A stretch of 49,618 bases of DNA from an uncultured Cryomorphaceae bacterium (GCA_913049845.1 CAJWZE010000006.1:1-49618), one strand, 5' to 3'. Shown: positions 33,447-44,205, counted from the stretch's first letter. Numbers and translations are program-made. The notes: generated by a model not told the origin, from the letters alone.

Positions 33447-34919
33447 ATGTCAGATTCAATGAACAAAGTAATAGGCTTAGGCCTAACTTACGACGACGTA
33501 CTACTCGTTCCTAACTATTCAGAAGTTCTTCCGCGCGATGTGGATTTATCATCGAAAGTAACTCGTAACATCGAGTTGAAAACTCCTATTATTTCTGCTG
33601 CTATGGATACTGTGACCGAAAGCGCTATGGCTATTGCAATCGCACAGGAAGGGGGCATTGGTGTAATTCATAAAAATATGACCATAGAACAACAAGCAAT
33701 TGAAGTTCGTAAGGTAAAGCGTGCGGAGAGTGGTATGATCCTAGATCCAGTTACGCTTTTGAAAGATGCCACAGTCGCGGATGCAAAGGCGATGATGGCC
33801 GAATTCAAGATTGGTGGTGTACCTGTTGTCAATGCATCCAAAAAGCTCATAGGTATTATAACCAATCGTGATTTACGTTTTGAGAAGGAAGATGAACGCT
33901 TGATCGTTGAAGTAATGACAAAGGAAAACTTGATTACCGCCACTCCTGAAACAACTATGGAGGAGGCAGAAGCAATCCTTCAGGAGCACAAGATTGAGAA
34001 ATTGCCCGTACTCAATACCAACAATCAGCTTGTCGGTTTGATTACCTATCGTGACATCACTAAAAACAGAGTAAAACCAAATGCTAATAAGGATAAGTAC
34101 GGACGTTTACGCGTTGCAGCGGCTGTAGGCGTTACGGGTGATGTTGTAGAGCGCGTAGGTGCTTTATATGAGAGCGGTGTGGATGCCGTAATCATCGATA
34201 CAGCGCACGGTCATACGAAGGGTGTAGTAACTGCTTTAAAGGGTGTTAAGTCCAAATTTCCTGAACTTGACGTAGTTGTCGGTAATATAGCGACTCCAGA
34301 AGCTGCATTATACCTTATGGAGGCCGGTGCAGATGCAGTGAAAGTAGGAATTGGACCTGGTTCGATCTGTACTACAAGAATTGTTGCTGGTGTAGGTTTT
34401 CCTCAGCTGAGCGCTGTTATGGAAGTTGCTAAGACTATAGACGGACGCATCCCAGTCATCGCTGACGGTGGAATCCGATTTACTGGTGACATTGTTAAAG
34501 CGCTTGCAGCGGGTGCGGACTGCGTGATGCTCGGTTCTATGTTCGCTGGGACCAAGGAAAGCCCGGGCGAAACAGTTATCTACGAGGGCAGAAAATATAA
34601 GACCTACCGTGGAATGGGTTCCGTTGAGGCGATGTCAGACGGTTCCAAAGACAGATACTTCCAAGATGTTGAGGACGATGTCAAAAAACTAGTTCCTGAA
34701 GGTATTGTTGGTCGCGTTCCGTATAAAGGTGAAGTAGGTGAAGTGATGTACCAGTTCATTGGTGGACTTCGCGCTGGTATGGGATACTGTGGCGCGAAAG
34801 ATATGCCTATGTTGAAAAAATCGGCCCGATTTATTCAAATAACCGCTGCAGGTATGCAGGAAAGTCATCCGCACAACGTTAGTATTACTCGAGAAGCTCC
34901 TAATTATAGTAGAAGATAA
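33447..34919 (+). CDS. guaB: Inosine-5'-monophosphate dehydrogenase
   Basis: Oxidises IMP to XMP with NAD+, the rate-setting step to guanine nucleotides. The 490 residues form a TIM barrel with the catalytic loop [17 protein letters not shown] (Cys308) and flap [12 protein letters not shown], interrupted by a pair of CBS domains (about 100-205, [19 protein letters not shown] and [19 protein letters not shown]). The start [10 protein letters not shown] is preferred over an ATG 51 nt upstream, which lies before the likely transcript start. The downstream ppiC gene begins 3 nt after the stop, so guaB heads the isomerase operon. Confidence 0.97.
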   Translation: MSDSMNKVIGLGLTYDDVLLVPNYSEVLPRDVDLSSKVTRNIELKTPIISAAMDTVTESAMAIAIAQEGGIGVIHKNMTIEQQAIEVRKVKRAESGMILDPVTLLKDATVADAKAMMAEFKIGGVPVVNASKKLIGIITNRDLRFEKEDERLIVEVMTKENLITATPETTMEEAEAILQEHKIEKLPVLNTNNQLVGLITYRDITKNRVKPNANKDKYGRLRVAAAVGVTGDVVERVGALYESGVDAVIIDTAHGHTKGVVTALKGVKSKFPELDVVVGNIATPEAALYLMEAGADAVKVGIGPGSICTTRIVAGVGFPQLSAVMEVAKTIDGRIPVIADGGIRFTGDIVKALAAGADCVMLGSMFAGTKESPGETVIYEGRKYKTYRGMGSVEAMSDGSKDRYFQDVEDDVKKLVPEGIVGRVPYKGEVGEVMYQFIGGLRAGMGYCGAKDMPMLKKSARFIQITAAGMQESHPHNVSITREAPNYSRR

Positions 34920-34922
34920 ATA

Positions 34923-36866
34923 ATGAAGAAAATCATTCTAATTGCCATTTATTTCTTTGGCGCACAACTACAGGCCCAAGAGGTCTTATTTACGGTCGGT
35001 AATCAGACCATCACATCAGAAGAATTCAAGGCGGTCTACGAAAAAAATAAGGACGTAGGTAATTCTATTGATCCTAAAACTTCCGAAGAGTACTTGGATT
35101 TATACATACGCTTTAAACTAAAAATTGCTGAGGCCTTCGACCAGCGCAGAGATACCGCATCGAAATTCGTGAAAGAGTTTGGTGGGTACAGAGCTCAGTT
35201 AGCCAAGCCATATTTAAGTGATATGGGTTCTGAAGATGCTTTAATCAAGGAAGCCTACGCTCGAATGTCGCAAGAGGTGCGTGCAGCACACATCATGTTC
35301 GAATTAACTTCGAGTGCTTTAGCATCCGATACCTTACGAGTGTACAAAGCGATGATGGAATTGCGCGACGAAATCATTAAGGGCAAACTGTCTTTCGAAG
35401 ACGCTGCACGATCCAAGAGCGCAGATACTTGGAGTGCAAAGCAGGGAGGAGATTTAGGTTACTTTACTGCCTTCAACATGGTCTATCCATTTGAAACCGG
35501 TGCTTACGAACAAGAAGTTGGTTCAATTAGCAAGCCAATCCGTTCTCAATTCGGCTACCACTTGATTAAAACTATTGATAAGCGACCGGCTAGTGGAACT
35601 GTTCGTGTTCGTCAAATCTTTTTCGCAGCAGGTGAAAAGACTAAATTAACCGAAAAGCAGCGTGCAGAGCGCAGTGCACAGGAAATATATAATCGCTTGC
35701 AAAACGGCGAAGACTTCGATGCTTTGGTTTCTTTTAGTGAGGATATAAAAACAAAAGATCGCGGTGGCGAGATGCCAGAGTTTGGTCTGAATAAGATGAT
35801 GCCTTCTTTTGAGAATGCAGCTTTTGCCTTGGAAATACCAGGCGATTTTTCTGCACCAATTCAAACGAACATAGGATGGCACGTTATTCAATTGATTGAA
35901 AAGAAGCCAATGCCAGCTTTTGAAGCTTTGGAAAAGGAAATTAAATCTAAAGTGAAACGCGATTCTAGGAGTCAAGTTGGTGCGAAGAAATTTGTAAATA
36001 CGCTGAAGCGCAACTATAACTTCACTGTAAATGAAAGAAACTATAGACGTACAGTGGCAGTGGTAGATGCAGATAAATTTGCCACAGGCCAATGGGAAGC
36101 TCCAAGCGTTAAGAATGATCGCGTAGTGGCAACGTATGCCGATATTGAGCTTCTTCAAAGTACAATACTGTCATTTTGGGCGGAGAATCAAAAGATTCAG
36201 CCTACTGAAGGTGTAGAAGAATACCTGCGATTATTGTTTAATGTAGTGAGTAATGATAACATCATTGCTTACGAAGACAGTCAATTAGAGTCGAAATATC
36301 CAGACTTTAAAAATTTAGTTAGAGAGTACCGAGAAGGAATTCTTTTGTTCGACCTCACCCAAGAAGAGGTGTGGGATAAAGCTGCCAAAGATAGTGCCGG
36401 AATTTACAATCATTACCAAACCATCAAGAACAACTTTACCTGGGACGACCGTATAAGCTACAAGTTATGGGTAGCTTATAACGAGAAAGATGCTAAGAAA
36501 ATCGCAAGATGGGTTGCTAAGGATAAATCGGAAAAGCTGAATGAATTCTTGACTTCAAATGACGCTCTAGCTGTCGCTGTGTCCGAAGGTACAGCACAAC
36601 AAAAAGATGATGAAGTATTCCAGACCTTATGGTACACAAAACCGGGCATACACGGTCCGACCGCATATAACGAAGGATTTGCAGTATTACAAACCATAGA
36701 CTTTTTACCGGCAGGGCCGAAAGCACTGAACGAAGTGAAAGGTCTTGTGATTGCGAGTTACCAGAACGAGTTAGAGGCGGAGTGGGTAGCTTCGCTCCAA
36801 GAAAAATTTGAGGTTATTATTAACGAAAGTGTGAAAGAGAAAATCTTTGCAGAGCTGGCTGAGTAA
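34923..36866 (+). CDS. Periplasmic peptidyl-prolyl cis-trans isomerase with two parvulin domains
   Basis: A 647-residue protein with a signal peptide (MKKIILIAIYFFGAQLQAQ), a helical SurA-like N-terminal region with a TSEEYLDLYIRFKLKI segment, then two parvulin (rotamase) domains at about 115-220 and 225-335, each with the GGDLG/GGEMP turn and FGYHLI/IGWHVI end strands. The C-terminal half lacks a known domain. Role: outer membrane protein folding in the periplasm. First of three related genes in a row; the next start overlaps the stop by one base (TAATG). Confidence 0.9.
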   Translation: MKKIILIAIYFFGAQLQAQEVLFTVGNQTITSEEFKAVYEKNKDVGNSIDPKTSEEYLDLYIRFKLKIAEAFDQRRDTASKFVKEFGGYRAQLAKPYLSDMGSEDALIKEAYARMSQEVRAAHIMFELTSSALASDTLRVYKAMMELRDEIIKGKLSFEDAARSKSADTWSAKQGGDLGYFTAFNMVYPFETGAYEQEVGSISKPIRSQFGYHLIKTIDKRPASGTVRVRQIFFAAGEKTKLTEKQRAERSAQEIYNRLQNGEDFDALVSFSEDIKTKDRGGEMPEFGLNKMMPSFENAAFALEIPGDFSAPIQTNIGWHVIQLIEKKPMPAFEALEKEIKSKVKRDSRSQVGAKKFVNTLKRNYNFTVNERNYRRTVAVVDADKFATGQWEAPSVKNDRVVATYADIELLQSTILSFWAENQKIQPTEGVEEYLRLLFNVVSNDNIIAYEDSQLESKYPDFKNLVREYREGILLFDLTQEEVWDKAAKDSAGIYNHYQTIKNNFTWDDRISYKLWVAYNEKDAKKIARWVAKDKSEKLNEFLTSNDALAVAVSEGTAQQKDDEVFQTLWYTKPGIHGPTAYNEGFAVLQTIDFLPAGPKALNEVKGLVIASYQNELEAEWVASLQEKFEVIINESVKEKIFAELAE

Positions 36867-37705
36867 TGCGTATCCTTCTCTTCATAGTAGCGCTGGGCCT
36901 TATTTCTTGCGGTCAAAACTTGACGCGTAAGGACGACGTGGTCGCACAACTTGGGGGGAAAGAACTCTTGTTGGCGGATATTAAAGACCAATTGCCAAAG
37001 CCCGGTATCTTGGCTGAAGCAGATAGTATTGCATTAATCCAAACCATTGCTCGAAATTGGGCAAAGAACGAATTATTAGTTCAGGCGGCTGAGTTCAATC
37101 TGAAGGCAGATTTAAGGGATTTCGAAGATCTTGTGAGGCAGTATAGAAATGACCTGCTTAAACATGCTTACATCGAGCGTTACGTTAGTGAGAACCTTGA
37201 TACGAATGTCAGCGACGAGGAAGTTGCGTCATATTACGTTGAGAACCAAAGTAATTTTGAGCTAAAGGAAAGTATTGTACGTGCGCAATATACGGCTGTT
37301 CCTATAGAGGCGCAAAAAATGAAACAGGCTAAACGCTGGTTTAAAACCCTTGGACAGGAGGGTAAGTACTTGGATTGGATCGAGGTTTTTGCCACCAAAC
37401 AGAGCGCTTACACAGATTCTTCATGGGTACCTTTGGATGATTTTCTCAATGATATCCCTTTGGAATCCAGTAACCCTTATAGCTATCTAAAACGAACACC
37501 CAGGTTTACTTGTGAGGACACAGTTATGGTGTATTTTGTCAGTATAAACGACATACGAATCGAGAACAGTTATTCTCCGCTGCAATATGTGCGTGAAAAC
37601 ATTAGAAAGATGATTCTTAATAAGCGCCGGATGGAGCTTATCGAGAGCATCGGAGAAAATATAATAGCAAATGCAATTGAAAAAGGCGACTTACTTATTC
37701 CTTAA
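36866..37705 (+). CDS. SurA-like lipoprotein without clear parvulin domain
   Basis: A 279-residue protein with lipobox LISC (Cys15), so a lipoprotein. It has the helical layout of SurA N-termini (DDVVAQLGGKELLLADIKDQ and NVSDEEVASYYVENQSNFEL), but the region where a parvulin domain should be has no GGxLG or FGYH motif. It probably acts as a chaperone without isomerase activity. It is sandwiched between two parvulin genes in the same operon and overlaps the following gene by 35 nt. Confidence 0.8.
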   Translation: MRILLFIVALGLISCGQNLTRKDDVVAQLGGKELLLADIKDQLPKPGILAEADSIALIQTIARNWAKNELLVQAAEFNLKADLRDFEDLVRQYRNDLLKHAYIERYVSENLDTNVSDEEVASYYVENQSNFELKESIVRAQYTAVPIEAQKMKQAKRWFKTLGQEGKYLDWIEVFATKQSAYTDSSWVPLDDFLNDIPLESSNPYSYLKRTPRFTCEDTVMVYFVSINDIRIENSYSPLQYVRENIRKMILNKRRMELIESIGENIIANAIEKGDLLIP

Positions 37706-39026
37706 TCTATTTGGGTTCATTTTTATGGCTCAAGGTCAATCGCAAACCGTAGATGGTGTTGTAGCCATTGTTGGAGGTAATATTATTTTAAAGAGTGAGG
37801 TGGACGAGCAATACGATATTATGCGTCGCCAAAATTTCGGTGAAGAACTGAGTGAATGTTTGGTATTTGAAGACTTATTGTTTCAGAAACTGCTAATCCA
37901 CCATGCTGCTATTGATTCTGTTACAGTTGGTGAAGACGAAGTAGAATCTAATATGGATCGCCGTATTCAGCAGCTCATCGCACAAATGGGCGACCAGAAT
38001 AAATTAGAGGAGTTCTACGAAAAGTCAGTAGTAGAAATCAAAGAAGATATGCGAACGCTTGTTCGCGATCAGCTCACTGCTCAGCGTATGCAAATGACTG
38101 TAGTGGAAGGTATCGAGGTCACTCCTTCCGAGGTGCGTGAGTACTACGAAAACCTCCCGAAAGACAGTATTCCATTGATTAATGAAGAGGTTGAAATCAG
38201 CCAAATTGTTAAGTATCCGGAGATTTCTAAAGAGGCTGAACAAGAGGTGATTGATAAACTGAAGGCTTTGAAAGAGCGTATTGAAAACGGTACTTCATTT
38301 TCTTCAATGGCCATTTTGTATAGTGAGGATCCAGGATCCAATAAGAAAGGTGGGGAATACAAAGCTATCCAGCGTGGTGTTTTCGTAAAGGAATTTGAGG
38401 CCATCGCTTTCAATTTGAAGCGTGGTGAGATTAGTAATCCATTTAAAACAGAGTTTGGTTATCATATTGTACAGCTGCTCGAGAAACGTGGCGAAGAGTT
38501 AGATCTACGTCACATCCTGATAAAACCGAAGATGTCTCAGGAGAACCTACAAGAAGCTAAGAACTTCTTGGACAGTATTACCATTTCTATTAGCCAAGGC
38601 GAAATGACGTTTGAAGAAGCTGCCAATAAGTATTCGGAAGACGAGCAGACGAAATTCAACGGCGGACAGATGAGCAATTTTCAAAGTGGTAACAACCGCT
38701 TTGAAGTAAGTGCCTTAGATAGAGGTTTATTTGCCGTTGTTAATAAAATGGAGCAAGGTTCAATTTCTGAGACTGGTTATTTCCAAAGTCAGGATCAGCG
38801 AGAGGCTTTCCGTATTATACGTTTAGACAGAAAGTTTGAGCCTCACAAGGCAAATTTGGATATCGACTTCACACGAATTAAGGGTTTTGCACTGCAAGAA
38901 AAGCAGAGCAGAATGGTGGAAGAGTGGAAGAAAGAAAAATTGGTAGAAACCTTCGTGAAAATCAATTTGGGGTATTTCTTATGTGATGAAAAGCTCGTTA
39001 ATTGGAACAGCAACAGAGATGACTGA
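37671..39026 (+). CDS. surA: SurA-type periplasmic chaperone/peptidyl-prolyl isomerase
   Basis: A 451-residue protein with a signal peptide (about 1-23, ending MAQGQSQ), the SurA N-terminal motif VDGVVAIVGGNIILKSEVDE, and two parvulin domains (about 175-275 with GGEYK and FGYHIVQLLEKRGEE; about 278-385 with LRHILIKPK and NGGQMSN). It escorts outer membrane proteins across the periplasm. The start lies 35 nt inside the preceding gene, and its 3' end overlaps the MoxR start by 8 nt, so the row is tightly coupled. Confidence 0.9.
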   Translation: MQLKKATYLFLNLFGFIFMAQGQSQTVDGVVAIVGGNIILKSEVDEQYDIMRRQNFGEELSECLVFEDLLFQKLLIHHAAIDSVTVGEDEVESNMDRRIQQLIAQMGDQNKLEEFYEKSVVEIKEDMRTLVRDQLTAQRMQMTVVEGIEVTPSEVREYYENLPKDSIPLINEEVEISQIVKYPEISKEAEQEVIDKLKALKERIENGTSFSSMAILYSEDPGSNKKGGEYKAIQRGVFVKEFEAIAFNLKRGEISNPFKTEFGYHIVQLLEKRGEELDLRHILIKPKMSQENLQEAKNFLDSITISISQGEMTFEEAANKYSEDEQTKFNGGQMSNFQSGNNRFEVSALDRGLFAVVNKMEQGSISETGYFQSQDQREAFRIIRLDRKFEPHKANLDIDFTRIKGFALQEKQSRMVEEWKKEKLVETFVKINLGYFLCDEKLVNWNSNRDD

Positions 39027-39981
39027 TCAGCAGGTTATAACAACACTAGAGCAAGCGCCGGCTAAACTTGTTGCCTTTAAAAATGAGGTAGCTAAAGTTA
39101 TTGTCGGACAAAATGAAGCTGTAGATTTAATCATACAAAGTATTCTAGTTGGTGGTCACAGTCTATTAATAGGTGTTCCTGGATTAGCAAAAACATTATT
39201 AGTAACTACTGTGAGTAAAGCGCTAGGTCTTGATTTTTCTCGCATACAGTTCACTCCTGATTTGATGCCTAGCGATATCACGGGTACTGAGGTTCTTAAC
39301 AAAGAACGTACGTTTGATTTTCGCAGAGGGCCGGTATTTGCTAATGTCGTTTTAGCGGATGAGATTAATAGAACACCCCCTAAAACGCAAGCAGCGCTTC
39401 TCGAAGCAATGCAAGAAAAATGCGTGAGTATTGGCGGTATTTCATACGATTTACCACAGCCATTCTTTGTGTTGGCCACGCAGAACCCTATCGAGCAAGA
39501 AGGGACATATCCGCTCCCTGAGGCACAGCTCGACCGCTTTTTATTTAATATTGCTGTAGGATATCCTTCCAAAGAAGAAGAAGAACAGGTCGTGAAACAA
39601 ACGACCATAGGCCACAATACTGGGATAGATCAGATATTCACCGCCCAAGAAATTACAGATGTTCAAACTGCATTAAAACGATTGCCAGTGACTGACGACA
39701 CGATTGATTACGCAGTATCTCTCGTGCGTAAAACTCGACCAGGTGCAGACGGCGCGCATTCAAAAGCTGATGAATACTTAAAATGGGGTGCTGGACCACG
39801 TGCAAGTCAAAACTTGATTCTTGCTGCCAAGGCGGTATCAATTATGCAAGGAGTGGGTTCTCCAACTATAGATCATGTAAAAGCAGTGTCGAAACCTATT
39901 TTAAGGCATCGTATCGTAGTGAATTACAAGGCCAAGGCTGAGGGATTAACTGCAGACCACATCATTGAAACTTTGTTGTAG
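39019..39981 (+). CDS. MoxR family AAA+ ATPase
   Basis: A 320-residue AAA_3 ATPase: Walker A LLIGVPGLAKTLL, sensor and Walker B VVLADEINRTPPKTQAALLEAMQE, and FVLATQNPIEQEGTYPLPEAQ are classic MoxR. The ATG at 39019 overlaps the surA stop (ATGACTGA) and fits the family N-terminus; a further upstream ATG would lie inside surA. No VWA or DUF58 partner follows here, unlike most MoxR loci. In Bacteroidota a MoxR gene often follows the PpiC/SurA genes, so a role in envelope biogenesis is plausible. Confidence 0.92.
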   Translation: MTDQQVITTLEQAPAKLVAFKNEVAKVIVGQNEAVDLIIQSILVGGHSLLIGVPGLAKTLLVTTVSKALGLDFSRIQFTPDLMPSDITGTEVLNKERTFDFRRGPVFANVVLADEINRTPPKTQAALLEAMQEKCVSIGGISYDLPQPFFVLATQNPIEQEGTYPLPEAQLDRFLFNIAVGYPSKEEEEQVVKQTTIGHNTGIDQIFTAQEITDVQTALKRLPVTDDTIDYAVSLVRKTRPGADGAHSKADEYLKWGAGPRASQNLILAAKAVSIMQGVGSPTIDHVKAVSKPILRHRIVVNYKAKAEGLTADHIIETLL

Positions 39982-40038
39982 GTGTTAAACGGCGTTAAAA
40001 CTCTTACATTGAAATAGTTCGAGTAGTACATTCGCCCT

Positions 40039-41445
40039 ATGTTCCAAAATATCTTAGGTCAATTGAAGGCAAATTCAATCACTGCTGTATTAACAGCTGC
40101 AGTTATTGGTGCGCTTTTTCTGCAGTTGAATCTATTGTCGGGTCAACTTGAATTACAGCGTCAACAGTTCGAACAACAGGTTGGTACCACTTCAACAAGC
40201 CTGAATGAACGGGTGCGAATGTTTGTTCGTCGAAAAAGTATGGGCGCTTTTAATAATGGAGCTTCTGCAGATAGCACGGTTACCATCAATACCCCAATGG
40301 GGCAGACCAAGTTGCGTTGGTCTACGGGACAGGTTCCTAACGCTATGGGCTTTGGAGATTCCTCTCTATTCGAAGGATTGATTGATAATTTTCAAAATTC
40401 CTTACCCTGGTCTGCGCAAGTCACCCAGGTTGAACTTGATAGCATCATCAATGCACAACTACTTCAAAACGGCGTGCGAACTTCACCGAAATGGGCAATT
40501 GTTGAAAATGGCTACCTCAGTAATCTAGCTTCGGCCGAATTTGATCCGAATCTGACCACATTTAATTATGTCTTGGCTGAAAGTTTTTTTGGACCAACAA
40601 GACAGCTTCTCTTGTATTTTCCATCAGAGAAATTTTATTTAGCCAGACGTGTGTACATGTCATTGATTGCCTCTCTGCTGTTTTCAGTAGTTATACTCGT
40701 GGCATTCTTCGGTGTGCAACGTCAGGGTCGAAAGCAGAAGAGGTTAGCAGAAGTAAAGAGTGACTTTATTAATAATATGTCACACGAATTCAAGACGCCA
40801 CTTGCGACTATCAACTTGGCTGTAGATGCACTCATCAGAAATGGCGAAAAGATGGCCCCCTCAAAGATGCAAAGCTATCTAAGTATCGTGAAAAAAGAAA
40901 ACAAGCGTATGAATGCTCAGATGGAAAGCGTTCTTCAGATGTCCATGATGGATAAAGAGGAACTCACTTTAGATAAGGCGGTGATGGATATTTCTCAAGT
41001 ATTGACTGAGGCCGTTCAACACTTCAAACTTGCCGTTCAAGACAAGCAGGGGTGGATTGATTTAAACATTACTGAAGGCAACTATTCCTACTTCGGTGAC
41101 CATACCCAGTTCAAAAGTGCATTGACCAACCTCATTGATAATGCGGTGAAGTACAGCAATGGAACGCCTAAGATTAGTATACAAATGACGCAAAGTTCTT
41201 CAGCGTTTTATATTTTGGTACGGGACCGAGGTATCGGTATGGATGAGGACACGTTGAATCAGGTCTTCGATCGATTCTACCGTGCGACTAAAGGCAATAT
41301 TCACGATGTAAAGGGGCACGGATTAGGCCTTTCGTTCGTTAAAGAAATTATAGAAAAGCATCGAGGAACCATTTCTGTTCAAAGCGATGAAGGAGAGGGC
41401 ACCACGTTCAAAGTAGTATTAGAAAAGAACCCACACAATGACTAA
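40039..41445 (+). CDS. Two-component sensor histidine kinase
   Basis: A 468-residue membrane kinase. Membrane segments at about 12-33 and 206-226 flank a periplasmic sensor region of about 170 residues with no recognised domain. The HisKA box NNMSHEFKTPLATINL has the phospho-acceptor His249; the ATPase domain has NLIDNAVKYS (N box), DRGIGMDEDTL (G1), DRFYRATKGN (F box) and GHGLGLSFVKEI (G2). It overlaps the downstream regulator gene by 8 nt. The signal is unknown. TACATTCG at 40028-40035 is one base from the -7 consensus but sits very close to the start codon. Confidence 0.93.
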   Translation: MFQNILGQLKANSITAVLTAAVIGALFLQLNLLSGQLELQRQQFEQQVGTTSTSLNERVRMFVRRKSMGAFNNGASADSTVTINTPMGQTKLRWSTGQVPNAMGFGDSSLFEGLIDNFQNSLPWSAQVTQVELDSIINAQLLQNGVRTSPKWAIVENGYLSNLASAEFDPNLTTFNYVLAESFFGPTRQLLLYFPSEKFYLARRVYMSLIASLLFSVVILVAFFGVQRQGRKQKRLAEVKSDFINNMSHEFKTPLATINLAVDALIRNGEKMAPSKMQSYLSIVKKENKRMNAQMESVLQMSMMDKEELTLDKAVMDISQVLTEAVQHFKLAVQDKQGWIDLNITEGNYSYFGDHTQFKSALTNLIDNAVKYSNGTPKISIQMTQSSSAFYILVRDRGIGMDEDTLNQVFDRFYRATKGNIHDVKGHGLGLSFVKEIIEKHRGTISVQSDEGEGTTFKVVLEKNPHND

Positions 41446-42124
41446 GCAACGTATTTTACTTGTTGAAGACGACACGAATTTTGGAAACCTACTTCGTGAT
41501 ACATTGATGTTTAACGATTTTGAGGTTGACCTAGAACGAGACGGAGTACAGGGGTTAAGAGCCTACAAACAAGGAGAGTACGACTTGTGTATTTTTGATA
41601 TCATGATGCCTAAAAAAGACGGTTTGACCCTTGCTACCGAAGTGAAGGCAATCGATAATGGTCAGCCGCTTATCTTTTTAACTGCAAAAGGTCAAAAGGA
41701 GGATATCATTGCGGGCTACAGTGCCGGAGCTGATGATTATTTAGTCAAGCCTTTTGATACAGATGTATTGCTTTATAAGATTCAAGCTATTATTGGTCGA
41801 AATATTGCAGATGTAGAGGAGGAGCCGGATGAAATCCAAATAGGAAAGTTGATATTCAAACCGAAGATTCGTCAGCTAATAGTTGGAGATTCAATCACGA
41901 AACTTAGTCCAAAAGAGTGCGATTTGCTAAAACTCTTAGCTGCTCATAAAAATCAATTGCTACCAAGATCGAAGGCCTTACTCAAGATTTGGAAGGAAGA
42001 CAACTACTTCACAGGGCGCTCGATGGATGTTTATGTCGCGAAGCTTCGCAAATACTTGAAGGCGGATGAGAGCCTTCGTATTGAAAATGTACACGGCGAA
42101 GGATTCCGATTGGTACAAGATTAA
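41438..42124 (+). CDS. OmpR-type response regulator
   Basis: A 228-residue cytoplasmic transcription factor: receiver domain with acid pair ED (10-11), phospho-acceptor Asp54 in [18 protein letters not shown] and Lys104 in YLVKPFD, then a winged-helix DNA-binding domain (about 130-228) ending [11 protein letters not shown]. It is translated with its kinase (8-nt overlap). Its targets are unknown; the convergent photolyase operon shares the TTAA stop, so 3'-end transcripts of the two units meet there. Confidence 0.94.
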   Translation: MTKQRILLVEDDTNFGNLLRDTLMFNDFEVDLERDGVQGLRAYKQGEYDLCIFDIMMPKKDGLTLATEVKAIDNGQPLIFLTAKGQKEDIIAGYSAGADDYLVKPFDTDVLLYKIQAIIGRNIADVEEEPDEIQIGKLIFKPKIRQLIVGDSITKLSPKECDLLKLLAAHKNQLLPRSKALLKIWKEDNYFTGRSMDVYVAKLRKYLKADESLRIENVHGEGFRLVQD

Positions 42125-43578
42125 GATTTCCGCGGTCCAGGATTTACATGTTTGTTCAGGATTCGGCGTGCTTCCTTTTTAGTGCTTTTTTCTTTTCTCT
42201 TCGCATAGAGCGTATCGCTCGCTCTTTTTCGAGCTTTTACTAAATCTATCACTGGTTCTAAGGGATATGAACCCGTATTGTACCCTTGCATGGTTAGTTC
42301 CATCGGTGGAATCTTCCAAGGTTCATGGATGTATGGTGCAGGTATTTGAAATAGCTCGGGTACCCATTGTTTGATGAAGGCTCCCTTGGGGTCGTGGTCC
42401 TGACTTTGTTTAACAGGGTTATAGATTCGAATGGTATTTACACCAGTATAACCGCTTTGCATCTGGAATTGGGCATAATGAATACCGGGCTCAAAATCAG
42501 TGAATAAAGATGCGAGATAATCCGCACCTGGCTTCCAAGGTTGCCATAGGTATTGGCTGTAAAAACTCACTACCATTGCACGCATTCTAAAATTCAAATA
42601 TCCTGTGGCGGTAAGACATCGCATACATGCGTCTACCAGCGGCACTCCTGTTTTCCCTTCTTTCCAAGCGGTAAATAGTTTTGGATCAAACACCTTACTC
42701 TCATCGATGGCTGTGTAGGCTCTGTTAATGGGTAGGAATTCGTATTCCCATTCGCTTTCAAACTTTTGAATGAAGTGTGCTTGCCATCTCAATCGATCTG
42801 CAAATGCACGGATATTGCGCTGGGAACCAGGGATATCTGTTACTTCCATGATTTGGACCAATTGTCGCACACTGACGTTTCCCCAAGCAAGATGTGGTGA
42901 TATTCGGCTGCACCCTTTTCGAGATTCTTGGGGTTTGGAAATACTATATGAGTATCGAGAAATCCGATTGGTTAAAAAGCTTCTTATAATGCTGTGTGCG
43001 CGACGTTCACCTCCGCGCTGGAAAAACGGGTGTTCCCCGAAGACCGCAGGCATTAACTCGGCAAAGTTGGGTGCGGGTAATGCACGCTCGCCAACCTGTT
43101 TTAAATCAATAGTAATAAGGGATTGCACGGCATCATAGTGCCACTTTTTGACCCAATCCCTCCGGTTTCTTAGGCCGCGTCGAACGCCATTGGCATCAGA
43201 TTCTAGCCATAGAATCCCATTTGATTTCAGAAGTTTTTGGACGGCAATATCACGATCAAAAGTATGTTTAATGCCGGTTTCCTTGTGGCTAAAGACACGA
43301 ACGACCTCATAGTTTGCTATGAGCTTCTTGAAAAAATCTAGAGCTTCAGTACGGATGAAATGAACAGAGCCATTGCCAACTTGCTGATTGAGATCTTCAA
43401 TGGAGTCTGCAATAAATCTCAGGTGCCTTTCGTCATATTGTTGGAGTTCAAACAGCGAAGGTTCGTACAAGGCAAAATAAAGCGTTGGAAGATTACCTTG
43501 AATACTGTCATAAACGGGCTTATTATCAAACCAACGCAGATCGCGCTTAAACCAAACAAGTTGAATTTTTTGACGCAT
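42121..43578 (-). CDS. Third photolyase/cryptochrome family flavoprotein (atypical FAD site)
   Basis: A 485-residue protein with the photolyase N-terminal domain ([15 protein letters not shown], 8-22) and the FAD-binding helical half ([35 protein letters not shown], 310-329). Instead of the canonical DPAS(N/H)N-G-W segment near the flavin N5 it has [19 protein letters not shown] (361-379), as in a widespread bacterial subgroup of unsettled function. [16 protein letters not shown] (131-146) is another subgroup feature. The basic tail (450-485) is Lys/Arg-rich. Last gene of an operon with an SDR-like protein and a flavin reductase (TGATG coupling with the latter). Repair or signalling cannot be told apart. 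Confidence 0.88.
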   Translation of the reverse strand: MRQKIQLVWFKRDLRWFDNKPVYDSIQGNLPTLYFALYEPSLFELQQYDERHLRFIADSIEDLNQQVGNGSVHFIRTEALDFFKKLIANYEVVRVFSHKETGIKHTFDRDIAVQKLLKSNGILWLESDANGVRRGLRNRRDWVKKWHYDAVQSLITIDLKQVGERALPAPNFAELMPAVFGEHPFFQRGGERRAHSIIRSFLTNRISRYSYSISKPQESRKGCSRISPHLAWGNVSVRQLVQIMEVTDIPGSQRNIRAFADRLRWQAHFIQKFESEWEYEFLPINRAYTAIDESKVFDPKLFTAWKEGKTGVPLVDACMRCLTATGYLNFRMRAMVVSFYSQYLWQPWKPGADYLASLFTDFEPGIHYAQFQMQSGYTGVNTIRIYNPVKQSQDHDPKGAFIKQWVPELFQIPAPYIHEPWKIPPMELTMQGYNTGSYPLEPVIDLVKARKRASDTLYAKRKEKSTKKEARRILNKHVNPGPRKS

Positions 43579-44204
43579 CAGAATCCGTATTTAGCGGTAT
43601 TCGGGTAGGGGAGCTTGATGTCTGTTTCTGTGGTAGTATATTGTCGTAAACCTATTGCGAGTGTTGGTGGCGTGCTAAACGAAATCTGTCCTTCTTCATC
43701 GACTTTCAATGCCGCTCCTATCGCAATACTCTTGATTTGTCCGATGGTATAAATACAACCGTTATTGAGGTTAAAACGCTCTACAAATTCAAGTGATATA
43801 GCATATAGGTAGTCCTTGGGAAGGGGATGAGGACAACCTTCAACATGGTAAGTAGCGACTTCGAGCACATCGAGCTCAAAAGTACCTTCAGGTGCATTCA
43901 TACTCACTTCATGAACCACGCTTACCTGATTGAAGGGCATACAGATTAGTGTGAGTGGGCTGCCGTTGATGAAATTATTAAGCGTATGACGTTTGCCGTT
44001 ATCTGGCCGAAACAAAACGCTTATCTGCGCTGGATGGGCACTTACATGTGTTACGTTGGATAGCGTAGAAGCATTTAAACGTCCATTGCTGTCTGCGGTA
44101 ATTCCGATAAAGGCCGTTCGGACTCCAGACAGACTGTTTATTAGGGTGGTGCGTACTTGGCGCTCCATACTATCTAAGGAAGTACTGTCTAAGAGGGTTG
44201 GCAT
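43578..44204 (-). CDS. Flavin reductase-like (FMN-binding split barrel) protein
   Basis: A 208-residue protein that resembles flavin reductase domains: [20 protein letters not shown] and [20 protein letters not shown] near the N-terminus for FMN binding, and a following [17 protein letters not shown] stretch typical of the split barrel. It probably reduces flavin with NAD(P)H or carries FMN. The gene lies between the SDR-like gene (1-nt gap) and photolyase (TGATG overlap), so a job of feeding reduced flavin to, or regenerating, the photolyase is an attractive guess but unproven. Confidence 0.75.
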   Translation of the reverse strand: MPTLLDSTSLDSMERQVRTTLINSLSGVRTAFIGITADSNGRLNASTLSNVTHVSAHPAQISVLFRPDNGKRHTLNNFINGSPLTLICMPFNQVSVVHEVSMNAPEGTFELDVLEVATYHVEGCPHPLPKDYLYAISLEFVERFNLNNGCIYTIGQIKSIAIGAALKVDEEGQISFSTPPTLAIGLRQYTTTETDIKLPYPNTAKYGF

Positions 44205-44205
44205 T

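Noticed and set aside
35646-36158. Open frame of 170 codons on the minus strand inside the parvulin gene
   Set aside because: The plus-strand gene is certain from its parvulin motifs; the antisense translation is Cys/Phe/His-rich without domain features.
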